DNA from: Pantoea sp. At-9b | Lineage (GTDB): Bacteria; Pseudomonadota; Gammaproteobacteria; Enterobacterales; Enterobacteriaceae | Length of the DNA stretch: 64,000 bases | NCBI RefSeq assembly: GCF_000175935.2 | Contig: NC_014838.1 | Coordinates: forward strand, 729,954-793,953 | Direction of reading: 5' to 3' | In this document: positions 54,974-63,932 of the stretch, piece by piece | Layout: every line of letters begins with the position of its first letter | Numbering within the stretch: position 1 is the stretch's first letter | Notes under the pieces: generated by a model | Databases searched by the model: none | Told to the model about the DNA's origin: nothing | Seen by the model: the letters and a program-made list of their open reading frames with translations, nothing else | Translations under genes and position numbers: made by a program

Positions 54974-55861
54974 ATGCGAATTTTTGTGACCGGAGCGAGC
55001 GGCTTTGTCGGCTCAGCCATTGTGAAAAAACTCCACGCGCGTGGTCACGCGGTGCTGGGGCTGGCGCGGAGCGATGCGTCAGCTGCCCAGCTGCACCAGC
55101 AGGGCGTGACGGTGTTACGCGGCGATCTGGAAGACAGTGCCAGCCTGCGCGCAGCAGTGCGGCAAAGTGATGGCGTGATTCACGCTGGCTATATCCATGA
55201 CTTTAGCCGGATGGATCATGCCGCTGCTGTCGATCAACAGGCGATTTTAGCCATGGGTGAGGAACTGGCCGGTTCCGATCGGCCACTGATTGTCACCTCC
55301 GGTACTGCGTTGGTTGCACCGGGACGATTGGCCACCGAGCAGGATCAACCGGTCGCAGGTGCGCATCCGCGTTCAGCTTCCAACGTAGCCGCACTGACGC
55401 TGGCGGAAAAAGGGGTGCGCGTGGCGTTGGTGCGCTTACCGCCCACCGTTCATGGCGCGGGCGATCATGGTTTTGTGCCGATTCTGATTAACCTGGCAAA
55501 GGAAAAAGGCGCGGCGTTTTACGTGGAGAACGGGGAAAACCGCTGGCCTGCGGTCAATCGTTTTGACGCTGCTGAGCTGTTTTGCCTGGCGGCGGAACAG
55601 GCGCAGGCAGGCACCATTCTGCATGCGGTGCAGGAAGAAGGCATTCCCTTCCGCCAGATCGCAGAAACCATTGGTGCAGGGTTATCTCTGCCGGTAAAAA
55701 GCCTGACACCAGACGAGGCACAGCAATGGCTGGGCTGGATGGCGCGTTTTGCCGCTACCGATAATCCGACGTCCAGCGCCTGGACACGTCAGACCTTTAA
55801 CTGGCAGCCAGCGGGGCCAGGGTTGTTGCAGGATATGCGCGAAACCGATTATTTTCGCTAG
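54974..55861 (+). CDS. NAD(P)-dependent atypical SDR (epimerase-like)
   Basis: A 295-aa extended or atypical SDR. The cofactor motif GASGFVGSAIV lies at residues 7-17. The catalytic YxxxK is not evident in its usual place (RSASNVAALTLAEKGV follows the active-site Ser region ...), so it may be a reductase-like or non-catalytic variant. GAGGAG lies upstream of the ATG at 54974. Divergent from the XRE regulator, and ends at a GC-rich hairpin opposite the HAD gene. Substrate unknown. Confidence 0.82.
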   Translation: MRIFVTGASGFVGSAIVKKLHARGHAVLGLARSDASAAQLHQQGVTVLRGDLEDSASLRAAVRQSDGVIHAGYIHDFSRMDHAAAVDQQAILAMGEELAGSDRPLIVTSGTALVAPGRLATEQDQPVAGAHPRSASNVAALTLAEKGVRVALVRLPPTVHGAGDHGFVPILINLAKEKGAAFYVENGENRWPAVNRFDAAELFCLAAEQAQAGTILHAVQEEGIPFRQIAETIGAGLSLPVKSLTPDEAQQWLGWMARFAATDNPTSSAWTRQTFNWQPAGPGLLQDMRETDYFR

Positions 55862-55871
55862 CAGGACGAGC

Positions 55872-55907
55872 AGGGTCGCGGCGTGATTCACATCGCGCCG
55901 CGACCCT
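55872..55907. terminator. 12-bp hairpin between convergent genes
   Basis: Perfect 12-bp stem AGGGTCGCGGCG/CGCCGCGACCCT with a 12-base loop, between the SDR stop (55861) and HAD stop (55914). Likely bidirectional terminator. Its core GTCGCGGC recurs in the hairpin at the window's right end. Confidence 0.6.
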
Positions 55908-55913
55908 AAATGA

Positions 55914-56735
55914 TTAAGCAAACGGAAATTCACGCGCCAGCAGGCGTGCAATCACATTCAGTGCCCCTTCATCATTGTTGCTTTCGGTTTTGTAACGCGA
56001 CACCGCACTGACGGGTGCGGCAGCATTCGCCATCGCAAAGCTGTAGCACGCCTGACGCAGCATTTCGAGGTCGTTCGCGCTGTCGCCAATCGCCAGCACT
56101 TCACAATCATCGATACCCCATTTCTCCTGCAACAACGCGATACCATGCGCCTTATGACAGCCGGGGATAATCAGATCAACAAAACCAAAGCCGCTGGATA
56201 CCGGGTGCATGATGTTTTCGATCGCATTCAGTTCCGTATGCAGACGCACCAGTAACGCCTCAACGCCTTCGTGTGCCAGGTTCAGCGAAAATTTAAAGAT
56301 GGTGTCATCGATATCGTAGAGGTTGTCGCGTTTTTCCAGACGATGATAATGGTTGGCGAGCATTGCCATGACCTCATCCGGCATCGAGGTATGCACATAG
56401 GCACCGTTACGACCACACACCACGGTACTGATCTCCGGCTCTTTTGCCAGAATGTCGAGAATTTGATGTACCGCTTCCGGAGCCAGTTCACCACAGAAAA
56501 TCTCTTCGTTGCTGTCCGATACCCAGGCGCCGTTCTCTGCCACGAAGGCAATTTCGTTTTTGATTTCAGGAAAATAGCGCAGCAGCTGATAATATTGATT
56601 GCCGCTGGCGACCACGAAACGGATGCCCTTCTCTTTCAGCAACGCGTACTGACGCAGAAAGCGCTGTTTGTTGTACTGCTTGTTGTCATCCAGAAACGTG
56701 CCATCCATATCCACCGCAATCATTTTCACTGCCAT
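55914..56735 (-). CDS. Cof-type HAD phosphatase (YbiV-like)
   Basis: A 273-aa HAD phosphatase of the Cof type. Motif I DMDGTF has catalytic Asp9 and Asp11; VVASGNQYYQL and GDSANDLEML (motif IV) follow. It aligns along its whole length with E. coli YbiV (SupH), a sugar phosphatase. AGGAG lies before the ATG at 56735. Stands alone between a hairpin and the TetR gene; substrate range of this family is broad (sugar phosphates, FMN, PLP). Confidence 0.9.
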   Translation of the reverse strand: MAVKMIAVDMDGTFLDDNKQYNKQRFLRQYALLKEKGIRFVVASGNQYYQLLRYFPEIKNEIAFVAENGAWVSDSNEEIFCGELAPEAVHQILDILAKEPEISTVVCGRNGAYVHTSMPDEVMAMLANHYHRLEKRDNLYDIDDTIFKFSLNLAHEGVEALLVRLHTELNAIENIMHPVSSGFGFVDLIIPGCHKAHGIALLQEKWGIDDCEVLAIGDSANDLEMLRQACYSFAMANAAAPVSAVSRYKTESNNDEGALNVIARLLAREFPFA

Positions 56736-56869
56736 TTTGCTCTCCTGTATCTGTGCGCCGTCAAATCCATCCGGCTTCAAAGGTTTTATTCAGCTTACTC
56801 GCGGTGTGGATTAATGAGAATGTGAATTATCAGATTGTTCACCGCTTTCAGAGATTTCCAGACCAATTA

Positions 56870-57508
56870 TTACTGCAAATTGCCGCCTTTTTCCCTGATC
56901 CAGGCACAGAACATGGCAGCCATATCCGCCGCATAAGCCTGAATTTCTTCTGATGAGCGCGGCGTTTCCGAAAACTGCTTCCCCACATTTCCCAGGGTGC
57001 TGTTGAGCACATCCGCGGCCCTTTCGCGCGCATCTTCAGGTAACTTCGGCAGCACTTCGCGTAAAAATTCGCTGACGATGTGCTCACCGGTGGCTCGTGC
57101 CTGCTGGACTTCCGGCGCATCACGATAAAGTGGCGCCGCGTCGTTGAGCGCCGTGCGCATCGCCGCCTCTTCGCATTCCGATTGTAAAAAGGCCAGGGTT
57201 AAATCGTGCAATCGCTGCCTGGCACTGCGTGTTCGATCACGCAGAATATCCCCCAGCAGCCCACCCGTGCGCTGCCACTCCTCACTTTGCAGACGGAACA
57301 GAATCGCCGCCTTATTCGGGAAATATTGGTACAGCGAGCCAATACTGACCCCGGCACGCTCAGCGACCCGCGCGGTGGTAAAGCGCGTTGCACCTTCCTG
57401 CGCCAAAACCTGAGTAGCAGCTTCAAGAATCGCGAAAACCAGCTCACTTGAACGGGCTTGCTTTGGCTTTTTCCTTTCTGAAATCCGTAGGTTACGACGC
57501 TCGCTCAT
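56870..57508 (-). CDS. TetR-family regulator
   Basis: A 212-aa TetR protein. The HTH is at about 35-60 (FTTARVAERAGVSIGSLYQYFPNKAAILFRL), the standard TetR pattern. The start at 57508 (MSERRNLRIS) has AGGA upstream; 57550 would add 14 residues across the operator. It is divergent from the methyltransferase gene, with a long palindrome (57535-57556) upstream of both. Confidence 0.87.
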   Translation of the reverse strand: MSERRNLRISERKKPKQARSSELVFAILEAATQVLAQEGATRFTTARVAERAGVSIGSLYQYFPNKAAILFRLQSEEWQRTGGLLGDILRDRTRSARQRLHDLTLAFLQSECEEAAMRTALNDAAPLYRDAPEVQQARATGEHIVSEFLREVLPKLPEDARERAADVLNSTLGNVGKQFSETPRSSEEIQAYAADMAAMFCAWIREKGGNLQ

Positions 57509-57534
57509 CCCTTTTTCCTGAACGCGAATAGTGA

Positions 57535-57556
57535 AATGCGATGAATTCATCGTATT
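57535..57556. promoter_or_regulatory. TetR-type operator palindrome
   Basis: A nearly perfect 22-bp palindrome with a 14-bp perfect core CGATGAATTCATCG (57539-57552), between the divergent TetR and methyltransferase genes. Typical size and place for a TetR dimer site. Confidence 0.65.
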
Positions 57557-57601
57557 CTGAACGCAGGTCGAAATCCACCGTACAACACAGGAAAAATTGT
57601 G

Positions 57602-58273
57602 ATGAATACCTTAACTTCCGCCCCGCTCGCGCCACTGCTGGCTTATCTGTTCGAACTGGCAGACAACATCACCCCGGCCAGTCACGCTGGACTGGCTGCG
57701 CTGTCTGAAGAGGAACACACTCGTCTGATGCAGAGTAAAACCGCGTATCGCGAACTTTATAGCCAGCTTAAAGACGTTCCGTTGGCAGTCTCACGCGAGA
57801 CCGGTAGATTGCTGTATATGCTGGCGCGCAGTAGTAAGGCGAAAAACATTGTTGAATTTGGTACTTCATTTGGCCTTTCTACGCTGCACCTGGCCGCCGC
57901 GCTACGCGATAATGGCGGCGGGAAGGTGATCACCAGCGAATTTGAACCCGCCAAAGTGGCGCTGGCGCGCAATCACTTTGCCGATGCGGGTGTCAGCGAT
58001 TTGATTGAGATACGTGAGGGCGATGCATTAGAAACATTAGCCACAGATCTCCCCTCTGCGATCGATATGCTGGTATTGGATGGTGCCAAAGCGCTTTATC
58101 CTGACATTTTGCAGTTGGCAGCGGCCCATCTGCGGCCTGGCGCACTGATTATTGCTGATGACGCCGATTACAGCCCGGCGTATCTGGCACGCGTGCGGGC
58201 AAGTGGGGGTGGCTTCCTTTCCCTGCCATTTGGTGACGATGTCGAAGTGTCGGTGTGGTTGGGCCAACGCTAA
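57602..58273 (+). CDS. SAM-dependent O-methyltransferase family protein
   Basis: A 223-aa class I methyltransferase of the O-methyltransferase (COMT-like, family 3) type. SAM-binding motif is VEFGTSFGLSTLHLA (about 83-97); acidic motif ITSEFEP follows; LVLDGAKALYPDIL and IIADD occur at the family's catalytic Asp/metal region. AGGA lies 9 bases before the ATG at 57602. Likely controlled by the divergent TetR regulator. The acceptor is unknown. The 3' end overlaps the convergent LysR gene by 4 bases. Confidence 0.87.
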   Translation: MNTLTSAPLAPLLAYLFELADNITPASHAGLAALSEEEHTRLMQSKTAYRELYSQLKDVPLAVSRETGRLLYMLARSSKAKNIVEFGTSFGLSTLHLAAALRDNGGGKVITSEFEPAKVALARNHFADAGVSDLIEIREGDALETLATDLPSAIDMLVLDGAKALYPDILQLAAAHLRPGALIIADDADYSPAYLARVRASGGGFLSLPFGDDVEVSVWLGQR

Positions 58274-59163
58274 AATCCCGGCATCATCTGGATGGCGGCG
58301 CAGAGTCGTTCTACGACGGTTCTGACGCGCTGCGGAATAAAACGCGCGTCGGGAAAAACGGCATACAAGTAACGATCCGGCAAGCGGTACTCCGGTAGCA
58401 CCTGCACCAGGGTACCCGCTGACAACGCCGCAGCACCCAACGGCAGTTGCAGCCCGCCAATGCCCAATCCGGCGGTAATCGCCTGCATCAACACCTGGCT
58501 GGTGTTGGCTCTGAACACCGTATTTACCGGGATGCTGAGGGTTTCCTCGCCAGACATTAAGGTGAGAGGTGCGTCTTTCGCGATGCCGGCGAAACGCACA
58601 TGGGGAAAGTCCCGCAACTGCGCCACCTCGCGTAGCGGTTGATCGCCGAGTAACGCCGGGGACGCCACCAACACCGTGGTGACGCGCGCCAACTGACGCG
58701 CTGCCATATGCGCCGGGGGCTGTTCCGCCAGCCGCAGAGCCACATCAACCCCTTCGCTGATCACCTCAGCCAGCCGATCATCCAGCGCCACATCCAGACG
58801 GATGCCCGGATGTTCCTGCTGGAAACGCAGTAGATGCGGCAATAACAGTTGTCCAATGCCGCTGGGAAGCTGGATATGCAGGTTGCCCTGCAATTGCTGG
58901 TGCGCCGGTCGCAGTTGTACCTCAATGTCATCCATCGCTTCCATCAACGGTCGAATCTGTTGCAGATACTGTGCACCCGCTTCTGTCAGCGCCATCGCGC
59001 GGGTGGTCCGTCGCAACAACACCACGCCTAACTCCGCTTCCAGCGCGGCAATCTGCTGGCTGATCGCCGATTGCTTGCTACCAGTTTGCCGTGCAGCCGC
59101 AGAGAAAGAACCCGCTTCTGCCACCCGGATAAAGGTGGCGATGGCATTGAGTTTGTTGTTCAT
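58270..59163 (-). CDS. LysR-type regulator divergent from PRISE-like reductase
   Basis: A 297-aa LysR regulator starting MNNKLNAIATFIRVAEAGSFSAAARQTG (HTH about 5-65), close to the group that faces NAD(P)-dependent reductase genes. It lies 97 bases from the divergent SDR gene at 59261. Probable regulator of that gene; inducer unknown. Confidence 0.88.
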   Translation of the reverse strand: MNNKLNAIATFIRVAEAGSFSAAARQTGSKQSAISQQIAALEAELGVVLLRRTTRAMALTEAGAQYLQQIRPLMEAMDDIEVQLRPAHQQLQGNLHIQLPSGIGQLLLPHLLRFQQEHPGIRLDVALDDRLAEVISEGVDVALRLAEQPPAHMAARQLARVTTVLVASPALLGDQPLREVAQLRDFPHVRFAGIAKDAPLTLMSGEETLSIPVNTVFRANTSQVLMQAITAGLGIGGLQLPLGAAALSAGTLVQVLPEYRLPDRYLYAVFPDARFIPQRVRTVVERLCAAIQMMPGF

Positions 59164-59260
59164 TTATTAAATTCTGTGATAAGTGACATCAAATATGAGG
59201 GATATAACCACAAAAAATAATAGATGAGAATGCCGCTATCACATCCTTCGGAGATCATCT

Positions 59261-60319
59261 ATGCATCACTCATCACCGCAAAACGTTGCGCTGGTTGCAG
59301 GCGCCACCGGCATCGTCGGCAGTAAACTGGTAGAGACGCTGCTGGCGCAGCAGTGGCAAGTTATCGGGCTAACCCGCCAACAGACACCAGCCACGCAGCC
59401 CATCCCCTTGGTCAACGTTGACCTGCTGGACAGTAGCCGTAGTGCCGCAGTTCTGGCCGGACTGACTGACGTGACCCACATCTTCTACAGTGCCTGGCTG
59501 GATGCCCCCGACTGGTCAACGATGGTGGAGCCTAATCTCGCGATGCTGCGCAACCTGGTGCAGGGCATCGATGCCGTTGCACCGTTACGGCATGTCAGCC
59601 TGATGCAGGGATACAAAGTTTATGGTGCCCATCTGGGCCGTTTCAAAACCCCGGCACGCGAGAGCGATCCTGAGGTTGCGGGCGCGGAGTTTAATGCAGC
59701 ACAGCTGGCGTGGCTTTCGGCATACCAGCGGGGCAAATCCTGGTCCTGGAGCGCACTGCGTCCGGGGGTGGTCGGTAGTCAGGTAGCCGGTAATATGATG
59801 AACCTGGCGCTGAGTATCGCGCTGTATGCGTCGTTATGTCGGGCGCTGGCGTTGCCGTTACGTTTCCCCGCGTCACCCGCCACCTGGAACAGCATGGTTG
59901 ATCATACAGATGGAACCTTGCTGGCCGCAGCAACCGTTTGGGCAGCAGAAAATGATGCAGCACGTAACCAGGCGTTTAACGTTAACAACGGCGACCTGTG
60001 GCGCTGGAGTGAACTCTGGCCCGCCATTGCTCGTTGGTTCGAACTTGATTGTGCACCTGCCGCTGCGCTCTCTTTCCAACAGTTGTTCCGCGACTATCGC
60101 CCGCAGTGGCAGACGTTGGCTGAACAGGCCGGACTGCGACAAACCGATCTTCTGCAATTAAATGACGGACGCTTTGCCGACTTTGTTTTTAGCTGGGATT
60201 ACGACATGTTCGGCGATGGCAGCAAAATTCGCCGTGCCGGTTTCAGTCACTATCGCGCCACTGACCAGATGTTTTTTGATCTGTTTAGCCAATTCCGTCA
60301 GGCGAAAATCATTCCTTAA
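59261..60319 (+). CDS. PRISE-like atypical SDR (NAD-dependent epimerase fold)
   Basis: A 352-aa protein with a Rossmann motif AGATGIVGSKLVETLL (about 14-29). The LMQGYKVYGAHLG segment (about 115-127) is the PRISE-family position of the catalytic Lys. Later sequence (WRWSELWPAIARWF and FVFSWDYDMFGD) resembles progesterone 5-beta-reductase/iridoid synthase-like enzymes, which reduce activated enones. ATG at 59261 with GGAG upstream. Its 3' end overlaps a convergent LysR gene by 11 bases. Substrate unknown. Confidence 0.83.
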   Translation: MHHSSPQNVALVAGATGIVGSKLVETLLAQQWQVIGLTRQQTPATQPIPLVNVDLLDSSRSAAVLAGLTDVTHIFYSAWLDAPDWSTMVEPNLAMLRNLVQGIDAVAPLRHVSLMQGYKVYGAHLGRFKTPARESDPEVAGAEFNAAQLAWLSAYQRGKSWSWSALRPGVVGSQVAGNMMNLALSIALYASLCRALALPLRFPASPATWNSMVDHTDGTLLAAATVWAAENDAARNQAFNVNNGDLWRWSELWPAIARWFELDCAPAAALSFQQLFRDYRPQWQTLAEQAGLRQTDLLQLNDGRFADFVFSWDYDMFGDGSKIRRAGFSHYRATDQMFFDLFSQFRQAKIIP

Positions 60320-61229
60320 TTTCTGACTCATAGAAAAAGTTACACAACAGCTGCCAGAGATAGCTGGCAGCTGGGGTGAAGCGATGATCGACGCTACGCA
60401 GCAAATGGCACTGGCTTTCGCGCGCGATACGGTGGTCAATGGGGATCGCCCGTAATCCCTGCTCCAGCAAGGCGCGCGGCACCGCCTGTTGCGTCATAAA
60501 CGCAATACCCAATCCGGCCTGACACAGCGCCAGCGCACTGGAAAACAGGTTGCAGCAATATGCCGGGGCCAGCACCTGCCCCTCACTCTTGAAGATGGCG
60601 CTGAGGTAACGTTGCAGGCCAAACGTATCGCTCATGGTGATCAGTCGGTGCTGGGTCAACTCCGCCACCGTGATCAATGGAAAGTTAGCGATCGCATGTT
60701 CCCGGGTAACGATGGCGCAGATGGGCCCGCGCACAAAGCTATGGCTTTTTAAGCCCGGCGGCCCGGCCGTGCCAAAACCGACCGCCATATCCACCTCACC
60801 GCGCATAATCAGATCAACGGTGGTTTGCATGTCACCCGAACTGATATCGATAAACACCCCCGGCCAGGCGACGGAGAACTCCTTCAAAACATGGTTAACC
60901 ACCTCTTCCACCATGCCCTGGCCGATACGCAGCGTCACCGATCCGCCGCGCATATGCCGCATATCCCGCAGTTGCCGCTCCAGCAGTTTGCGTCGCTGCG
61001 TGGTCTGCGCGTAGTCCTCGGCCAGTAGCTTACCGGCCTCTGTCAGCACCACATTGCGTCCACGTCGTTCCAGCAGCGGCAGTTGCAAGCTACGCTCCAG
61101 TAACGCCAGCTGACGGCTAACCACCGAAGGATTAATTCCCAGCGCATCGGCGGCACGCCGGATGCCGCCCTGCATCCCTACTTCATATAAATAACTTATC
61201 GCTTTCTCGGGATAAGCGGCACTGGTCAT
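60309..61229 (-). CDS. LysR-type regulator divergent from M20 peptidase operon
   Basis: A 306-aa LysR regulator. HTH at residues about 10-65 (SYLYEVGMQGGIRRAADALGINPSVVSRQLALLE), effector domain from about 95. It is divergent from, and probably regulates, the M20 peptidase-YfcC transporter operon across 112 bases. The 3' end overlaps the PRISE-like gene. Confidence 0.87.
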   Translation of the reverse strand: MTSAAYPEKAISYLYEVGMQGGIRRAADALGINPSVVSRQLALLERSLQLPLLERRGRNVVLTEAGKLLAEDYAQTTQRRKLLERQLRDMRHMRGGSVTLRIGQGMVEEVVNHVLKEFSVAWPGVFIDISSGDMQTTVDLIMRGEVDMAVGFGTAGPPGLKSHSFVRGPICAIVTREHAIANFPLITVAELTQHRLITMSDTFGLQRYLSAIFKSEGQVLAPAYCCNLFSSALALCQAGLGIAFMTQQAVPRALLEQGLRAIPIDHRIARESQCHLLRSVDHRFTPAASYLWQLLCNFFYESEIKE

Positions 61230-61341
61230 AAGAGAAGCCTATCTGTTGCTTTCAGGTCAACAATTCTAGCATTTCCAGTTCATTTTTAACCGTTGGCTTT
61301 TCTGCGCATACTGCCGTCTGGACTAAGGCAGGAAAACATAA

Positions 61342-62487
61342 ATGAACCATATAAAAAATTACTTACAGCAGCACGCCGACGAGATTCTGGGTGATATCAA
61401 ACGACTGGTGCAGGCGGAATCCCCCTCACTCGATAAAGCCGCCGTCGACAGTTGTGGCGAAGTGCTACAGGGTATTTTTCAACAGCGACTGGGGATCAGC
61501 GCTGAAGTCGATCATCAACCGCACTATGGCAACCATCTGCGCTTTGCGCTGGGTGAACATGGCCCGCAAACCACGCTAATCGGCCATTTTGATACCGTCT
61601 GGGATCATGGCGAGTTAGCGCTACGTGAAGAAGATGGCAAATTCTATGGCCCGGGCGTACTGGATATGAAAGCCGGGCTGGTGCAGGCCATCTGGGCGGT
61701 ACGCGCCCTGGTGCAACTGAATTTGCTGGCCGATCAACGCATTGTGTTCCTGTGCAACAGCGACGAAGAGGTGGGTAGCCCCAGCTCCAGCGACTGGATT
61801 GGCCGCCATGCAATCGGCTCAGAGCAGGTGCTGGTGGTAGAACCGGCGGAAGTGGGCAGCGGTGCATTGAAAATCGCGCGCAAAGGTACCGGACGTTATG
61901 ACGTGGTGATCACCGGACTGGCGGCCCATGCAGGCAACAATCCCGAAGAAGGGATCAGCGCGGTGCAGGAGATGGCCTATCAAATCCACGCCCTGCACGC
62001 CCTGAACGACCCGCAACGCGGCACTACGGTAAATGTCGGTATCGCCCATGGCGGTAGCCGCATCAATGTGGTGGCGGATCATGCCGAGTTGGGCATTGAT
62101 ACCCGTGTGACCAGTGAAGAAGAAGCACAGCGAATTCATCACGCCATCAGCAATCTGCAAGCGGTGATGCCGGGGATCACCCTCAGCATCAGCGGTGAAC
62201 AGGGACGACCGCCGATGCGGCAAACCCCGGCGTCCACCCTGCTGCTGGAACGTGCCCAACGCATTGCCTTGCAGCTCGGTTTTGCCGTTGAAGGCAAAGC
62301 GGTGGGCGGTGGCAGCGATGGTAATTTTACCGCCGCACTGGGACTGCCCACTCTCGATGGTCTGGGTGCCACGGGTCGCGGTATCCATGCACGTCATGAA
62401 CATATCAATATTGTCGATATCGTGCCGCGAGCCGCTCTGGTTGCCGGTATTATCCTCGGCGACAACACCGCAGGTGATGTGGCATGA
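61342..62487 (+). CDS. M20-family metallopeptidase (carboxypeptidase G2-like)
   Basis: A 381-aa zinc amidohydrolase. Ligand motifs: GHFDTVW (about His80/Asp82), GVLDMKAG (Asp about 112), and CNSDEEVGSP (Glu about 145). A dimerisation domain is followed by a C-terminal GGGSDGNF and HARHE (last zinc His). It hydrolyses a peptide or N-acyl amino acid. AGGA lies before the ATG. The transporter gene overlaps it by 4 bases (ATGA). It is cytoplasmic, so it acts on an imported substrate. Confidence 0.88.
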   Translation: MNHIKNYLQQHADEILGDIKRLVQAESPSLDKAAVDSCGEVLQGIFQQRLGISAEVDHQPHYGNHLRFALGEHGPQTTLIGHFDTVWDHGELALREEDGKFYGPGVLDMKAGLVQAIWAVRALVQLNLLADQRIVFLCNSDEEVGSPSSSDWIGRHAIGSEQVLVVEPAEVGSGALKIARKGTGRYDVVITGLAAHAGNNPEEGISAVQEMAYQIHALHALNDPQRGTTVNVGIAHGGSRINVVADHAELGIDTRVTSEEEAQRIHHAISNLQAVMPGITLSISGEQGRPPMRQTPASTLLLERAQRIALQLGFAVEGKAVGGGSDGNFTAALGLPTLDGLGATGRGIHARHEHINIVDIVPRAALVAGIILGDNTAGDVA

Positions 62488-63881
62488 GTCAGGTAAATAT
62501 TGCGCCCTCCGCCACCGTGCCAAAGGCGCGTCCCGCCGGACAAAGCCCGTATCTGCTGCTGTTTATAATGCTGGTGGTAGCGGCTGTCGCCACCTGGCTG
62601 ATTCCGGCTGGCGCATTCGATTACGAAACCCGCGAGGGCATTAAGTTTGCGGTGAAAGGGAGTCTGCATGCTGTGCCGCAGTCTGGGGTTTATCCGCTGG
62701 AGATCTTCACCGCGATTGCCGATGGTATGGTGAAAGCCGCACCGATTATCTTTTTGATCTTGTTCACCGGTGGCGTGCTGGCGGTAGTGGAATCTACCGG
62801 GGCGATCAAAACCGCGCTGAACTCCCTTGCCCGTAGCACTCGCCTGAGCGATACCCGCATCATCCTGATCTTTGGTGTGATTTTCGCCATTCTCGGCACC
62901 ACAGGCGCGGTGATCAATGCGGTGGTCGCCTTCGTTCCTATCGGACTGCTGGTGGCGCGTTCGCTGGGGCTGTCGCCGATTCTGGGTGCTTCGCTGGTCT
63001 ACCTCTCCTGCGCGGCTGGATTTAATGTCTCGGTATTAGGCCCGGCCACCACCGGGCTGACACAGCACCTGGCACAGTTGCCGATTTTCTCCGGCATGCT
63101 GCTGCGCGGGCTGACCTTTTTACTGTTTGCGCTGAGCGCGATGGGCTATTTGATCTGGTCAGTGCGTAAAGCACGTCAGGCCGGTGAGTTACGGCCAAAA
63201 CAGACAGAGGCCCAGGACGCTACGCTGGTGGTGACGCCGCGACATAAGCTGATACTGGCGACCTGTGCGTTAGCGCTGATCATTTTTATCAGCGGTGCGG
63301 TCAGGCTGCATTGGGGCACCAATGAAATGTCAGCGATGTTTGTCCTGCTGGCGATTGTTGTCGGTTTGATTGGCCGGATGTCCGGCACCGATATTGCCAA
63401 TACCTTCCTTTCAGGCTGCTCTGGCCTGGTAAAAGGTGGCTTTATTGTCGGTCTGGCGGGTGCGGTGTCTCTGGTGCTGCAACAGGGCCATGTGCTCGAT
63501 CCTATCGTCGGCTTCCTGACGGATTTACTGGCTCCGGTGCCGCAAAAAGTCGCGGCCATTGGCATGTTTATCAGCGCCGCGTTGATTCACTTCGGCATTT
63601 CCTCCGGTTCTGGAGAATCGGCCGTGCTGATCCCCATCTTCTCTCCGCTGGGTGATAACCTCGGCCTGACCCGCCAGGTCACGGTGCAAACGGTGCTGCT
63701 GGGTGAAGGTATTGTGAATTGCATCAGCCCGACCTCGGGCGTGCTGATGGCGGTACTGGCGACCGCCGGTATCCCGTTTGGTAAATGGCTACGTTTTATT
63801 GCCCCGCTGATTGCCGTGTGGTTTGCCATCTGCGTCGTGATGCTGTTGATTGGCGTGTCGATTAAATGGGGACCGTTCTGA
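62484..63881 (+). CDS. YfcC/DcuC-family membrane carrier
   Basis: A 465-aa membrane protein with about 12-13 hydrophobic segments. The N-terminal FIMLVVAAVATWLIPAGAFDYE and the C-terminal SGSGESAVLIPIFSPLGD / SPTSGVLMAVLATAGIPFGKW segments mark the YfcC branch of the DcuC/C4-dicarboxylate carrier superfamily. It likely imports the peptide or N-acyl-amino acid hydrolysed by its M20 partner. Translation is coupled to that gene by an ATGA overlap. A strong hairpin follows 17 bases after its stop. Confidence 0.86.
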   Translation: MSQVNIAPSATVPKARPAGQSPYLLLFIMLVVAAVATWLIPAGAFDYETREGIKFAVKGSLHAVPQSGVYPLEIFTAIADGMVKAAPIIFLILFTGGVLAVVESTGAIKTALNSLARSTRLSDTRIILIFGVIFAILGTTGAVINAVVAFVPIGLLVARSLGLSPILGASLVYLSCAAGFNVSVLGPATTGLTQHLAQLPIFSGMLLRGLTFLLFALSAMGYLIWSVRKARQAGELRPKQTEAQDATLVVTPRHKLILATCALALIIFISGAVRLHWGTNEMSAMFVLLAIVVGLIGRMSGTDIANTFLSGCSGLVKGGFIVGLAGAVSLVLQQGHVLDPIVGFLTDLLAPVPQKVAAIGMFISAALIHFGISSGSGESAVLIPIFSPLGDNLGLTRQVTVQTVLLGEGIVNCISPTSGVLMAVLATAGIPFGKWLRFIAPLIAVWFAICVVMLLIGVSIKWGPF

Positions 63882-63898
63882 TTTAATAACCCGCCCTC

Positions 63899-63932
63899 TG
63901 TGTCGCGGCAGGCGTTATCGTGCCGCGACACA
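63899..63932 (+). terminator. 12-bp hairpin after the YfcC gene
   Basis: Perfect 12-bp stem TGTGTCGCGGCA/TGCCGCGACACA with a 10-base loop. It is the likely transcript end of the M20-yfcC operon but has only CATACTCCC, not a T-run, after it. The rest of the window (to 64000) shows no gene. Confidence 0.6.
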
